A stretch of DNA of 64,000 nt from UBA1926 sp002337215 (GCA_963973795.1 CAXBAF010000011.1:1-64000); one strand, 5' to 3'; positions 43,709 to 53,244 are shown, counted from the stretch's first letter. A program made the numbers and translations. Notes: generated by a model from the letters alone, not told the origin.

Positions 43709-45000
43709 GTCCCATGAACCCCACAGACACCATGCCCCGAACGACCCGGAGATTATGCGTTTTCTTCGCTGTGACGTCCCTTTGCGTCGTCTTCGGTGTC
43801 ACGCCCCGGACGGCGAACGCTCAGGACGCAAGCCAAGTTGCAGAGGACATCGCACAAGAGCCCCGGTTCATCATTCAAACCTGGCAGGGCGAACGCATCG
43901 GGGCCGACACCATCGAGCCCTCGATCGCGGCGTTGGAACTCAACAAAGCCGGCACAAACGCCGGCACGAAGCACACCGTCCCCTGGCACGCCATCCGGAC
44001 CATCGAAGGTCCGATCACCGACGACACCGCGTCGTTCCTCGCGATGGGCCGGGAGATCTGGCGCGCGATGAGCCGACTCGAACGCGGTGATTCCTTCGGC
44101 GCCGAGCCCCTGTTCGAGTCCGCGTTCGAGCGCACGCGCGGGACCGTGGGCCCGACCCAGGCCGTTGTCGCGGACGGTCTGCTCCGCTGCCGGCTCCGCC
44201 GAGACGCCCGCGCCGCAGCGGTCGATGCGTGGCTCGAACTCGCCGCCAACCTCGCGGCCGCTCCTGCCGCGAACCCGGACTGGAATCTCCAGCTCACCGC
44301 GATCGACCGCCGGACCCGCCTCGTCCCGACTCTCCCGCCGATTTGGTTCGACAGCCTCCCCGCCCGGGCATTCGCCGACGCGCTCGATTTCGAACTGCCC
44401 GGATCGACCACCGGCGATCAGCCAACGCGTCCGGGCGAGCCCGCCGACGCGATCCGCACGCTGTACGGCGCCGCCGCACGCTACGCGCTGGGTGACCCGA
44501 TCGACCCGACGGCGACCTCCCAGGCCGCGGAAGCCGCCTCCTCGAGGGAGGGCGGTCGGCTCGTCGCTCAGGTGGTGCTGGCTCAGATCGGGGGGGCGGA
44601 GGTCCGGGCCGCTGCCCGTGAATCGCTGCTCAAAGAACTCGACACCCGCGAAGGCCGTTGGCGTTCGGTCTGGGCGAGCCTCGCGATCGGCCGGAGCCTT
44701 CTCCGAGAACCCGACCCCGCCGATCAGCGTGCCGGCATCCTGACGCTGCTCTCGATCCATGCGACCGACGCCGACGTCACCCCCTATCTCACCGGCATCG
44801 CCCTCGCCGACGCCGCCCTCGCCGCCGAACGGCTTGGTGACGACGATGCGGCCGACACCATTCGCGCCGACCTTGCCCGCGAGTATCCCGATCATCCCGT
44901 CCGGCAACTGCCCGGGCTCGCACATTCTGTTCCCACGACGCCGCGCACGCTCGCGTCCACCGTCGATTCACCGCCCGGAGCCCAACGATGGACCAACTGA
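43705..45000 (+). CDS. exported helical-repeat protein, unknown function
   Basis: The 431-residue protein has a signal peptide (cleavage near TANAQD). A beta-like first domain follows (FIIQTWQGERIGADTI...VPWHAIRTIEG), then an all-helical, Ala-rich body resembling a TPR-like solenoid (for example RLERGDSFGAEPLFESAFERT). There are no enzyme motifs. It starts inside the vWA stop codon and overlaps the ExbB start by 13 bp, so its amount is tied to both. A role as a periplasmic partner of the vWA/ExbBD complex is inferred from this coupling. Confidence 0.7.
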   Translation: MSPMNPTDTMPRTTRRLCVFFAVTSLCVVFGVTPRTANAQDASQVAEDIAQEPRFIIQTWQGERIGADTIEPSIAALELNKAGTNAGTKHTVPWHAIRTIEGPITDDTASFLAMGREIWRAMSRLERGDSFGAEPLFESAFERTRGTVGPTQAVVADGLLRCRLRRDARAAAVDAWLELAANLAAAPAANPDWNLQLTAIDRRTRLVPTLPPIWFDSLPARAFADALDFELPGSTTGDQPTRPGEPADAIRTLYGAAARYALGDPIDPTATSQAAEAASSREGGRLVAQVVLAQIGGAEVRAAARESLLKELDTREGRWRSVWASLAIGRSLLREPDPADQRAGILTLLSIHATDADVTPYLTGIALADAALAAERLGDDDAADTIRADLAREYPDHPVRQLPGLAHSVPTTPRTLASTVDSPPGAQRWTN

Positions 45001-45773
45001 TCAGCCTGTGCGTATCGCGCCCGGGCGGCCTCCTGCCCACGCTCGCGACCGCTTTGCCCGCCGGCACCGAGAAGACGCTGCTCACCTACATCGCCGAGTC
45101 GCGCGAGGTGGGACTGCTCATCATCGTCCTCTCGTTCTTCGTGACCGCGGTGATCATCGCCCAGCTCTTCACGATCCGCATGACCCGGCTCGCGCCCGAC
45201 GACCACATCGACAACCTCGACCGCCTCCTCGCAGCCCACGACATCCGTGGCGCGATCGAGTACTGCGAGGCCGACGGAAACCGGAGCCTGCTCACCCGTG
45301 TCCTGGGCGGTGCGTTGATCCGCTGCGCCCGATCGCCGTTCGGCTACCTCGAACTCAAGAACGCCGTTGAAGAACTCGGCGAACAAGAGACCGCCAGGCT
45401 CCACCGCATGACCGACATCGTGGGTCTCGTCGCCTCGATCGCCCCGATGCTGGGCCTGCTGGGTACCGTCGTGGGCATGGTCGGCGCGTTCGATACGATC
45501 AGCAGCGTCGAGGGCCCCGTCCGCCCCGACAACCTCGCCGGCAACATCTCCGAGGCCCTCATCACCACCGTCATGGGTCTCATCGCCGCGATCCCGTGCA
45601 CCGCGATCTACACCTTCCTCCGCAACCGCATCGACACGCTCATCACCGAGATCGGCGAGGTCATCGAACGCCTCACGACCCACATCGAGCACCACCAGTC
45701 CCAGCCCGCGAAAACCAATCCAACCAACACCCCGCCCCGGCAACCCGCCGCGACCCCGCGAGGGAGCGCCTGA
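44988..45773 (+). CDS. ExbB/TolQ/MotA-family proton-channel protein
   Basis: The 261-residue protein has a first transmembrane helix at about 40-60, a cytoplasmic domain (CARSPFGYLELKNAVEELGEQE), and two further helices carrying the family core IVGLVASIAPMLGLLGTVVGMVGAF and ISEALITTVMGLIAAIPC. It forms the pentameric stator through which protons drive ExbD. A Pro/Gln-rich tail of 30 residues follows. It starts inside the preceding gene and is followed after three bases by the first exbD, so stator subunits are made together. Confidence 0.93.
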   Translation: MDQLISLCVSRPGGLLPTLATALPAGTEKTLLTYIAESREVGLLIIVLSFFVTAVIIAQLFTIRMTRLAPDDHIDNLDRLLAAHDIRGAIEYCEADGNRSLLTRVLGGALIRCARSPFGYLELKNAVEELGEQETARLHRMTDIVGLVASIAPMLGLLGTVVGMVGAFDTISSVEGPVRPDNLAGNISEALITTVMGLIAAIPCTAIYTFLRNRIDTLITEIGEVIERLTTHIEHHQSQPAKTNPTNTPPRQPAATPRGSA

Positions 45774-45776
45774 CCC

Positions 45777-46199
45777 ATGCTCCGCCCCCGAAAGCGAGCC
45801 CGAGGCATCGGCGTCTTCGATCTCACACCCATGATCGACGTTGTTCTCCAGCTCATCATCTTCTTCATGTTCACGAGCCAGTTCGGCCAGGTCAGCCGGA
45901 CCACTGTCGATCTGCCCCAGGAGCAAGGCGAGGACCAGTCCGAGGACGCCCCGACGCTCGTGATCGATATCACGCTCGAGGGTGCGTATGTCATCGACGC
46001 ACGCCCGCTCCCGTTCGACCGCGTCCTCGCGATCGTTCAACGCGAGGCCGACCGGTTCGCCGATCCCGCCGCGATGACCGTGCTCATCCGCCCCGACAAG
46101 CGAGCGGCCTCCGGCGCGATCAACCGTCTCGCCGATGAGTTCGCACGCCTCGGCGTCCGCCGATGGGCGATCGCCACCCGGTCGGAAGGGGGCGGCTGA
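45777..46199 (+). CDS. ExbD/TolR-family protein, first copy
   Basis: The 140-residue protein has a short basic cytoplasmic start, one transmembrane helix (FDLTPMIDVVLQLIIFFMF) with the proton-carrying Asp21, and a periplasmic domain ending in the ExbD-like RLADEFARLGVRRWAIAT. The key residue is intact, so it should couple to the ExbB partner. Its stop overlaps the start of the second exbD by one base (TGATG). Confidence 0.92.
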   Translation: MLRPRKRARGIGVFDLTPMIDVVLQLIIFFMFTSQFGQVSRTTVDLPQEQGEDQSEDAPTLVIDITLEGAYVIDARPLPFDRVLAIVQREADRFADPAAMTVLIRPDKRAASGAINRLADEFARLGVRRWAIATRSEGGG

Positions 46200-46624
46200 T
46201 GCGATTTGGCGAACGAAACGCGAAGAAGCGTGTGAAATCGGGCTTGCTAGGCGTCCTCCCCATGACGAGCATGATCGACGTCGTCTTTCTCCTGCTCATC
46301 TTCTTCATGGTCACCGCGAGCTTCAGCGCCGACGAAGAGCAGCTCTCCGCAACGCTCGGGGCCGACGGTGCGGGCGCCCCGACAACGCTCCAGCCACAGA
46401 TCGTCCGGGTCCGCGATTTCGACGGGATCACCGTTTACGAGCTCGGCTCGCACCGCCTCCAGTCCACCAACAGCCTGACCAACATCCTGCGGGCCCTCCC
46501 CAAAGAACAGGGCGTGATCTTCCGCGTGAGCGACGCGGTCCCGATCGCCGACGTCGCCGCCGCGATGCAAGCCGCGTTCGATGCCGGATACACCAAGAGA
46601 ACTTATGTCCCCTCGTCGGAGTGA
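46199..46624 (+). CDS. ExbD/TolR-family protein, second copy
   Basis: The 141-residue protein has a basic start and one helix (LPMTSMIDVVFLLLIFFMV) with Asp27 at the conserved position. Its periplasmic domain (DFDGITVYELGSHRL...DVAAAMQAAFDAGY) differs clearly from the first copy. Two distinct ExbD subunits with one ExbB fit a heterodimer in the stator. I chose the ATG at 46199, touching the previous stop. The next gene begins 20 bp before its end. Confidence 0.92.
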   Translation: MRFGERNAKKRVKSGLLGVLPMTSMIDVVFLLLIFFMVTASFSADEEQLSATLGADGAGAPTTLQPQIVRVRDFDGITVYELGSHRLQSTNSLTNILRALPKEQGVIFRVSDAVPIADVAAAMQAAFDAGYTKRTYVPSSE

Positions 46625-49328
46625 AACCAGGACCCGCCCCCGCCGGGCGCTCGCCGCGATTCTCGCGGGCGCGATCTCATGCACGCTGTGCACAGCCAAG
46701 GCCAGCCAGTCCGCGCCCGATGATTCCCGCGAAGGCCGCCTCGAGCAGTACCTCGAGCAACGCGGGCTCGACACGTTGCTCGCCCAGCACCTCGAGTCGA
46801 TGCTTGCGAGCGCGACGGGCACCCGGCGCATCGAGATCGCAGAACGCCTCGGGGCCGCCTACGCCCGGATCCTCGCCGGGAGCAACGATCCGCTGCTCCA
46901 GGCCGACACGATCTCTAAAGCGGGAGAACTGCTCGAGGATGTCCCCGCGGCCGACACGTTCGATCTCCGCATCGCGCTGATCAAGGCCCGCTATCTGCGT
47001 GCTGAGGAGACTGCGGAGCGGGCCCGGCTTCTGATCGTTGAGGGCGACGAGGTGACGCGCGCCGCCGAGTCGATGGCCTCGATCGCCGGGGAACTGTCCG
47101 TTCTCGCACATACGGCCGATCGCCGGGTGCTCAGCATGGAACGCCGAGAACGGCAGGGCACGATCGCCGACCCCGCGGGGTTCCGGGCCGAACTCGCCGA
47201 GGCCCGCCGTCAGCGATCCCTCGCGAGCTACTATACCGGGTGGTCGAGCTACTACCACGCGATGCTGACCGATGATCGCGTGCCCCTCCGCGACGCACTT
47301 GAGTCGTTCGGCGTCCTGCTGGGGGGGGAAGGCCGAGAGCCCACGATCGACAGGATGCCCAAATCGCTGCTGCGTTACGAACACGTCGCCCGCGCCGCGG
47401 TGGGCGTCGCCCTTTGCCAAGGGCTCAACGGCAACCACCGCCTCGCCGTCGATTGGCTCGAAGCGCTCGAACAGGCCGAAGACGCGAACCCCGACGTCAT
47501 CGCGCAACTCTTTAACCGCCGGCTCACGATCCTGACGGGTGCGCGCCGGTGGGACGCGCTCGCCCGCACCGTCGAACGCCGGCGCGACGCCGGGCTCCGC
47601 CAGCCCTCCCCGAGCCCGCTGCGGGTCGCGGAGGCCCGCCTGCTCGCCGTCGAAGTGCTCAACGCCGTGCGAGCGCCCGACAGCGATGCCGCCCGCCGTG
47701 CCGTGGCCGAGCCCATTGTTCAGTGCGCCCTCTCCGATCTCATCGCCCGGAGCGAGACCACCCAGGTCCTCGACCTCGTCGAACGCTTCGGGACCCTCCC
47801 AATAGGCGACGAGGGTTTCATCGCCCAGTACGTCCGCGGCCTGAGGGCCTACCGGGCCGCCCGCGATCTGCACGCCGCCTCGGGCGCCGACGACAGCAAG
47901 CCCACCCGCGATCCGTCCCTTGTCGAGGCTTACCTCGAGGCCGCCGACCTGCTCGCTTACGCGTTTGAGAACCCGGACGCCTCCGCGTTCATCGAGGAAC
48001 GTGCCAACACCGGCATCATGCTGGGCATGTCGCTCTATTACAAGGACACGCCCGCCGACGCCGCGGAACGGTTCGAGGAGACCGTCCGTGTCGCGACCAA
48101 GGGCGACCGGCACGCCGAGTCGCTCTGGATGCTTGTTGCCTCACTCGAGCGAGCCCTCGAATCGGGCCGAACCGATCTGGAGGACCGTCTCCGCGCCGCC
48201 GCGGCGCTCTACGTGCGCACCTACCCGGGCACGGACCGCGCCGCCCGGCTGCTGCTCCGGTTCGCCGATGACAACCTGCTCGACACCGACGCCGCGGTCG
48301 CGATGCTCCTCGAACTCGAGCGCTCGAGCCCGATCTACGGGACGGCTCGTGCGCACGCCGCCGACACGCTCTACCGCGCGTACGCCCGCAGCAGAGAGCC
48401 GGACCGCTCGACAATCGCATCGAGGTTTCTGCTCGTCGCCCTCGAGCGCATCGATGCGGGTCTCCGCGACCTCCGGTCGGGCGATACGACCCGCCTTGGT
48501 GTGTTGCTGATCCGGACCCGTCAGGTGCTCGACGCGGCGCTGACCCCACTCGCGGCCGACCCGCCCGCGGCCCGCCGAGCGCTCGGTGCCATCAACGAAA
48601 TCGGCGTGCGCACGCCCGGCGCGGTCGCCGAGGCCGACATCGCCGACGAACTGGTTTACAGGGAACTCCAGCTCGCGATCGCCGAGGGCGACGCCGACGC
48701 TCAGGACGCTGCCTACCGGGAACTCACCGCGTTGGGCGGGGCGTATCTCGAGGCCGCGGAGCGGTTCCTGTTTGACCGCGCACGGTCGGCCTGGGCTGAA
48801 TCACAAGCCACAGCTGACGCCCGCCGCGTCGTCGAGATCGGCGCGAGCCTGCTGGGCCAGGGCGAGGTCGCGCGCACAAAGCTGTCGGTGGCCGACACCG
48901 TCGCGCGCGCCGCGACGTCGATCTGGGAATCGGAAGGCGACCGCGTGATGCTGATGGTGGCGCTCGACCTTGATCGACTCGTGATGCGATCGCACACGCC
49001 GACCTCCGCGATGCTCCGTCGGCTCGCGATCAACGCTGAGGTCGCGGGTGAAGTCGTCGTCGCACGGGAGACCTGGGACCGCCTCGTCGCGGCGCTGCCC
49101 CCGACGGATCCCGCGTGGTACGAGGCGCGGCACGAGTCGATCCGCCTGCTCGCCGACGCGGACCCCGACGCGGCGCGGGCGGCGATCGCGCAGCACGCCG
49201 TGCTCTACCCCGGCTTCGGCCCCGCCCCCTGGGGCGACCGCTTGCGCGCGCTCGCCGACCGCTTAAAGGCAGGCGTTGGTACGGCAGGTGGTCCTGCGTC
49301 CGGGACAGGCTCGGGAGGCCGACCATGA
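46605..49328 (+). CDS. large exported TPR-like solenoid protein
   Basis: From the ATG at 46605 the product is 907 residues with a signal peptide (ALAAILAGAISCTLCTAKAS). A cysteine pair near its end leaves a lipoprotein possible but not convincing. The rest is a long series of Ala/Leu/Glu/Arg helices resembling degenerate TPRs (for example AAERFEETVRVATKGDRHAESLW), with no catalytic motif. It would form a large periplasmic scaffold. The start overlaps exbD2 by 20 bp and its stop overlaps the next start as ATGA. Function is inferred only from its place in the operon. Confidence 0.72.
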   Translation: MSPRRSETRTRPRRALAAILAGAISCTLCTAKASQSAPDDSREGRLEQYLEQRGLDTLLAQHLESMLASATGTRRIEIAERLGAAYARILAGSNDPLLQADTISKAGELLEDVPAADTFDLRIALIKARYLRAEETAERARLLIVEGDEVTRAAESMASIAGELSVLAHTADRRVLSMERRERQGTIADPAGFRAELAEARRQRSLASYYTGWSSYYHAMLTDDRVPLRDALESFGVLLGGEGREPTIDRMPKSLLRYEHVARAAVGVALCQGLNGNHRLAVDWLEALEQAEDANPDVIAQLFNRRLTILTGARRWDALARTVERRRDAGLRQPSPSPLRVAEARLLAVEVLNAVRAPDSDAARRAVAEPIVQCALSDLIARSETTQVLDLVERFGTLPIGDEGFIAQYVRGLRAYRAARDLHAASGADDSKPTRDPSLVEAYLEAADLLAYAFENPDASAFIEERANTGIMLGMSLYYKDTPADAAERFEETVRVATKGDRHAESLWMLVASLERALESGRTDLEDRLRAAAALYVRTYPGTDRAARLLLRFADDNLLDTDAAVAMLLELERSSPIYGTARAHAADTLYRAYARSREPDRSTIASRFLLVALERIDAGLRDLRSGDTTRLGVLLIRTRQVLDAALTPLAADPPAARRALGAINEIGVRTPGAVAEADIADELVYRELQLAIAEGDADAQDAAYRELTALGGAYLEAAERFLFDRARSAWAESQATADARRVVEIGASLLGQGEVARTKLSVADTVARAATSIWESEGDRVMLMVALDLDRLVMRSHTPTSAMLRRLAINAEVAGEVVVARETWDRLVAALPPTDPAWYEARHESIRLLADADPDAARAAIAQHAVLYPGFGPAPWGDRLRALADRLKAGVGTAGGPASGTGSGGRP

Positions 49329-52249
49329 GCGGGCTGGGCCCTTCCAACCGATCCAACGACCCGACGGTGCGGTTCTTGGGGCCGGGCGTGTTGCGCAACG
49401 GCCCGTTCGGCGTCCTCGGCCTGCCCCCGGGCGACGTGGACGACGAGACCGTTGTGAAGGCGGTCCACGACCGTATGGCGCAGATCGACCGCCACCCCGA
49501 GGGCCGCACACCGTCCGCGGACGAGGCCCGTCTCGCGGTCCACGCCGCGGCGGCGAATCTGCTCGATCCCGGTGTCCGGGCGGCGTTGGTCGAACGGCTC
49601 TGCAGCACGCCGCAACCGTCTCGTGCTGCCGCGACGACGAGACTACCCCCGCAGAGATCAGCAAGACCAAGCCAGCCCTCGGCTGTTCGCCCGGTCTCGG
49701 CGTACCAACTCGAGGCAGACCTGCTCCGGAGCATCGGCGCCGAGGGCGGCTGGGGACCGGCCGCGAGGGACCGATTCATCAAGCTCGCGCACGCTCGGGG
49801 CGTCGATGCGAGCACCGCCGCGTCCTCGGTGGGGCCGCTCGCCGGCGCGATCGGTCGTGGAGCGATGCACCAGACGACGGTGATCGCGGAGACCCGCAGT
49901 GCGGCACCGCCCCGTGTCGCGGCTGCGACACCTCCGCCAGCGAGGCGGGGTCCGCAGCAGGACGTCCCGCAGGGCAACGGGATCCCTCCGGTGCAGCGAT
50001 CATCGGATGACGACCATCCGCGAACGAGTCAGCACGTCGAGCTGCTCAGCGGGACCCCATCCGGCTCGTCGATGCTGACTTCGGTTCTTGTCGTGGCGTC
50101 GATCGTCGTGCTTATGGTGCTCGCCGCCGGGGTCACGCTGCTCATCGTCGGCGGTGAGAACGCGCCGCCGGAACTCAACACACCGCCGGTCCGCGTGGTC
50201 CGCCCGCCCGTTGATCCCGCGCCCGATTCCGACGCGGAAGCGACTCGAGTGTCGGGGGCCCGTGAGCTCGACAACGCGCCCGCGATCCTGCACGAGTTGG
50301 AGGTCGCCTCCGAAGGGCTCGCGGTCGATCCCGAGGCCGCGTTCGGCGGTTTCGAGCGCGCTGTTGGCTCGCTCGCTGAGCGGTGGGGGCAGTTTTCGGT
50401 CTCGGATCGGCTCGCCGCCCAGGATCTCATCATCGGGTTCGTCTACCGCGTCTCGGGGCGGGGCGCGATGCTCGATCGCGCCTTCACTGTGCTCGCCGCG
50501 GGTGTCATGCGGATTGGCGACCCGGATTCGCCGGGGCGGACTACGGGTGCTGACGATGTGTGGCGGGCGGCGTGGTCAACCGGCACGCTCGTCAGGCTCC
50601 GACGCGAGGCCAACCTGCCCGGTTCGCTCGCGCGGCGGATCGACGGCACCATCGCGCCGGTCTTCGCGGGCGGCGCACCAAACGCTCAGAGTTTCCGGGC
50701 CGGGGCGATCGCGATGCTGCGGCGTCTCGCCGACCCGCTCTCCCCCGCCGGGATCGACAGCGCACCCCGTGAAGTCTGGGACGCGTGGGTCGAGTCGGTC
50801 GTCGCGGCCTCGCTGGGTGATGAGGACCTCGTCGCTTCGATGCTCATCGCGGCGGCGGACGGCCGTCTCCGGCAGGGCTCGCGCGACTCGGCAGGGGATA
50901 CCGAAACGCTCGCCGCTGTCATCGGTGCGATGGACTGGTCGGAAGGGTCGGCCGCGAGGTCCTGGCTCGTGCGCGTGTTCGGCGACCGCTCTCTGGGCGT
51001 CGACGAGCTCCACGTGATCACCCTCGCGCTCGCCAACGAGAGCGCCGCCGGGGGGGTGAACCACGCGATGGTGCTGCCCCGCAACGCGGGTGAGTTCGAC
51101 CGGCGCGCTCTGCGCGAAAGGTTCCGAGAACTTTGGGGGATCGCCCAGGACGCGGACACGGGCGAGACGCTCGCGATGTTCCTCGCGAGCGCACATGATG
51201 AGATCGACGCGGAACCCGCACGCGGCGGGGAAGGCTTCGGCCTGGTTGAGCTCTCCGACGCCGTCCGGCTCGCACGCCTTAACACCGCAGCGGCGATGAT
51301 CTGGCGGGCCGAGTTCGACCCCGCGGCGGACCTGCTCAAGGCTCTGGATGACCCGATCAATGCGGTCCTCAACTCGGACGGTGTGCCGGACCTGTCCGGG
51401 TTGCTCCGCACCGGGGGCGGCACATGGGCGCAGGAGTATCTTTCAGCGGGCTCGCACATCGACGAGCGGCTCGATCTGCTCTCGATGGCGGGGTCGCGGG
51501 CATCGCTCGGGCCGATGGAGGCCGAGGTGATCGTCGCCGAGGCATTGCGCGGATCGCCGATCCGCGTACGCGAGGCGGCGTCGGTGATCGTGGAATCGGA
51601 AGCGTCCACACCCACGATCGTGAACGCGGTTCTCGAGGCGCTGCCGCTGATGCCCAAGTCGACGCGGAACGGGGCGCTCGTCGAGCGCATCGCGGGGGTG
51701 TCGCTCCCCGGCATTGGTGATCCGACCTGGGATGTTGACGCGAGGCGGGCGCTCGTCGAGCGGCTGTTGCAACTGATCGCCGGGCGAGGCGAGTACGCCA
51801 GGCTCGACGCGCTGAGCGGATTGCTCGACGAGGCCTACACGGATCGGCTCAACCCCATGGGCGTGAACCCATCGTCGGCCGCCGAAGCACGGGTCGGTTC
51901 GGACGCATCGGCCCGGGAACTCACCGCCCGCTGGATCGCCGCGGCCGAGCGACGCCCGCCCGCCCCGATCTCCGGGCTGTCGGTCGAATCGATCGTGTCG
52001 CGTCGGGCCGCGCGTCTTTCGTCGGCCGACGGGATCGTGCAGGTCTTCCACGCGCACCAGCTCGCGCTCGCCGAGTCGATGGCGCTCGTGATCGCGGGTG
52101 AAGGCTCCGCTCGGGCGGGTGACGTCGGGACGATGCTCGCCGACCTGACGCGATCCCGGGGACGGTCGCGCAGCGTGCTTCAACAGATCGAACAAACCGA
52201 ACAATTTATGCTCAGGCTCTGGATCGCACGTTTCGAGGAGGGCGTCTGA
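49325..52249 (+). CDS. large membrane protein with cytoplasmic J-like domain and periplasmic helical region
   Basis: The ATG at 49325 overlaps the previous stop and gives 974 residues. Residues about 25-92 resemble a DnaJ J-domain in layout: a leading FGVLGLPPGDVDDETVVKAV, then HPE at 58-60 where J-domains have HPD, then a final helix ending NLLDPGVRAALVERL. A Pro/Arg-rich linker leads to one transmembrane helix (about 250-275). Some 700 mostly helical residues with a few acidic loops lie beyond it, outside the cytoplasm by the positive-inside rule. The J-domain resemblance is by eye. It may link cytoplasmic partners to the energised complex. Confidence 0.7.
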   Translation: MSGLGPSNRSNDPTVRFLGPGVLRNGPFGVLGLPPGDVDDETVVKAVHDRMAQIDRHPEGRTPSADEARLAVHAAAANLLDPGVRAALVERLCSTPQPSRAAATTRLPPQRSARPSQPSAVRPVSAYQLEADLLRSIGAEGGWGPAARDRFIKLAHARGVDASTAASSVGPLAGAIGRGAMHQTTVIAETRSAAPPRVAAATPPPARRGPQQDVPQGNGIPPVQRSSDDDHPRTSQHVELLSGTPSGSSMLTSVLVVASIVVLMVLAAGVTLLIVGGENAPPELNTPPVRVVRPPVDPAPDSDAEATRVSGARELDNAPAILHELEVASEGLAVDPEAAFGGFERAVGSLAERWGQFSVSDRLAAQDLIIGFVYRVSGRGAMLDRAFTVLAAGVMRIGDPDSPGRTTGADDVWRAAWSTGTLVRLRREANLPGSLARRIDGTIAPVFAGGAPNAQSFRAGAIAMLRRLADPLSPAGIDSAPREVWDAWVESVVAASLGDEDLVASMLIAAADGRLRQGSRDSAGDTETLAAVIGAMDWSEGSAARSWLVRVFGDRSLGVDELHVITLALANESAAGGVNHAMVLPRNAGEFDRRALRERFRELWGIAQDADTGETLAMFLASAHDEIDAEPARGGEGFGLVELSDAVRLARLNTAAAMIWRAEFDPAADLLKALDDPINAVLNSDGVPDLSGLLRTGGGTWAQEYLSAGSHIDERLDLLSMAGSRASLGPMEAEVIVAEALRGSPIRVREAASVIVESEASTPTIVNAVLEALPLMPKSTRNGALVERIAGVSLPGIGDPTWDVDARRALVERLLQLIAGRGEYARLDALSGLLDEAYTDRLNPMGVNPSSAAEARVGSDASARELTARWIAAAERRPPAPISGLSVESIVSRRAARLSSADGIVQVFHAHQLALAESMALVIAGEGSARAGDVGTMLADLTRSRGRSRSVLQQIEQTEQFMLRLWIARFEEGV

Positions 52250-53244
52250 TGAACGCACGGAATCAGGCACAGACTCTTCTCTTGCTCATCCTCGCGATGC
52301 TCGCGGTTCGCGGTGCATCCGCGCAGACGTCCCGCCCCGATACCCCCGATGACGGCGGAGACGGCGTCGCCGAGCGAGCGTATACGGATCGGCTCGAGGC
52401 CCTCACTCCCGGCGATCCGATCGGCTATCTCGAACTGGGCGAGGAAGTTCTTGCAACCGCGCGCACCGATACGGATACGCGGCTGGCGCGACGCTTGTTC
52501 ACGATCGCGTACGAACAGACCCGGCTCGCGGGCACCGACGCGGGAACCCAGGCGAGCGCGTGCATCGCGCTCGCGGACACGACGCGGTTCGAACGCGACC
52601 GGCGATGGCTGTGGTCGATCGTGCGGCTGATCGAGCCGCGGTACGCCGAGCCCGATTGGAGCCGAACTGTCGAGCGCGTGGTGAGCGATGAGGCGGCGTT
52701 CCGGGCCGCGGAGACGCTGGGCCTGCTCCGCGCCGGGCGTGGGCTGCGCGCGCGGGAGGCCCTGCGGGACGAGCGGGTCCGGGAGGTCTTCGATTGGTAC
52801 GCGGGGCTGCTGACGGGTACCGGTCCGGGCGATGTGTTGACAGAACTCGACAAGCAGGCGGACCGCTGGCCCTGCCCCGAATGCAAGAACGACCGGGTTG
52901 TGCGTACACCCGAGGGGGGGCTGCGCGGGCCGCGGGTGCGGTGCTTCACCTGCCGGGGAAACCCGGGATGGGAACTCGACGACCGTGGACTGCTCGCGAC
53001 GCTGCGGTTCGAGTCTCGGGTGCTGAGCGGGGTGCAGCGATCGTGGGGGGCGCAGCTCGCGGCCGACCTGGCCGAGCCGTTGAGAGACCCGGACCCCGCC
53101 GCGGTGGCGGACGCCGTCGGTTTCGATCCGGACCTCAACCTCTTCCGCGGTGGGCGGTGGGTGGGGGGCAACTCGGTGGAGATCGAGGACGAGCGAGCGG
53201 GCCCGGCGGACAGCACATCCGGAGGCACCCCGGGAGATGGCTGA
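52249..53244 (+). CDS. exported protein with C-terminal-half zinc ribbon
   Basis: The 331-residue protein has a signal peptide (LLLLILAMLAVRGASAQ), a helical middle region and a four-cysteine ribbon at about residues 208-240 (PCPECKNDR ... VRCFTCRGNPGW). The ribbon is outside the cytoplasm, which is unusual. A few further helices and an acidic Gly-rich tail follow. The ATG overlaps the previous stop by one base (TGATG), and it is the last gene of the cluster. No enzyme motif is visible. It may be a zinc-stabilised partner of the vWA/ExbBD machine. Confidence 0.7.
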   Translation: MNARNQAQTLLLLILAMLAVRGASAQTSRPDTPDDGGDGVAERAYTDRLEALTPGDPIGYLELGEEVLATARTDTDTRLARRLFTIAYEQTRLAGTDAGTQASACIALADTTRFERDRRWLWSIVRLIEPRYAEPDWSRTVERVVSDEAAFRAAETLGLLRAGRGLRAREALRDERVREVFDWYAGLLTGTGPGDVLTELDKQADRWPCPECKNDRVVRTPEGGLRGPRVRCFTCRGNPGWELDDRGLLATLRFESRVLSGVQRSWGAQLAADLAEPLRDPDPAAVADAVGFDPDLNLFRGGRWVGGNSVEIEDERAGPADSTSGGTPGDG

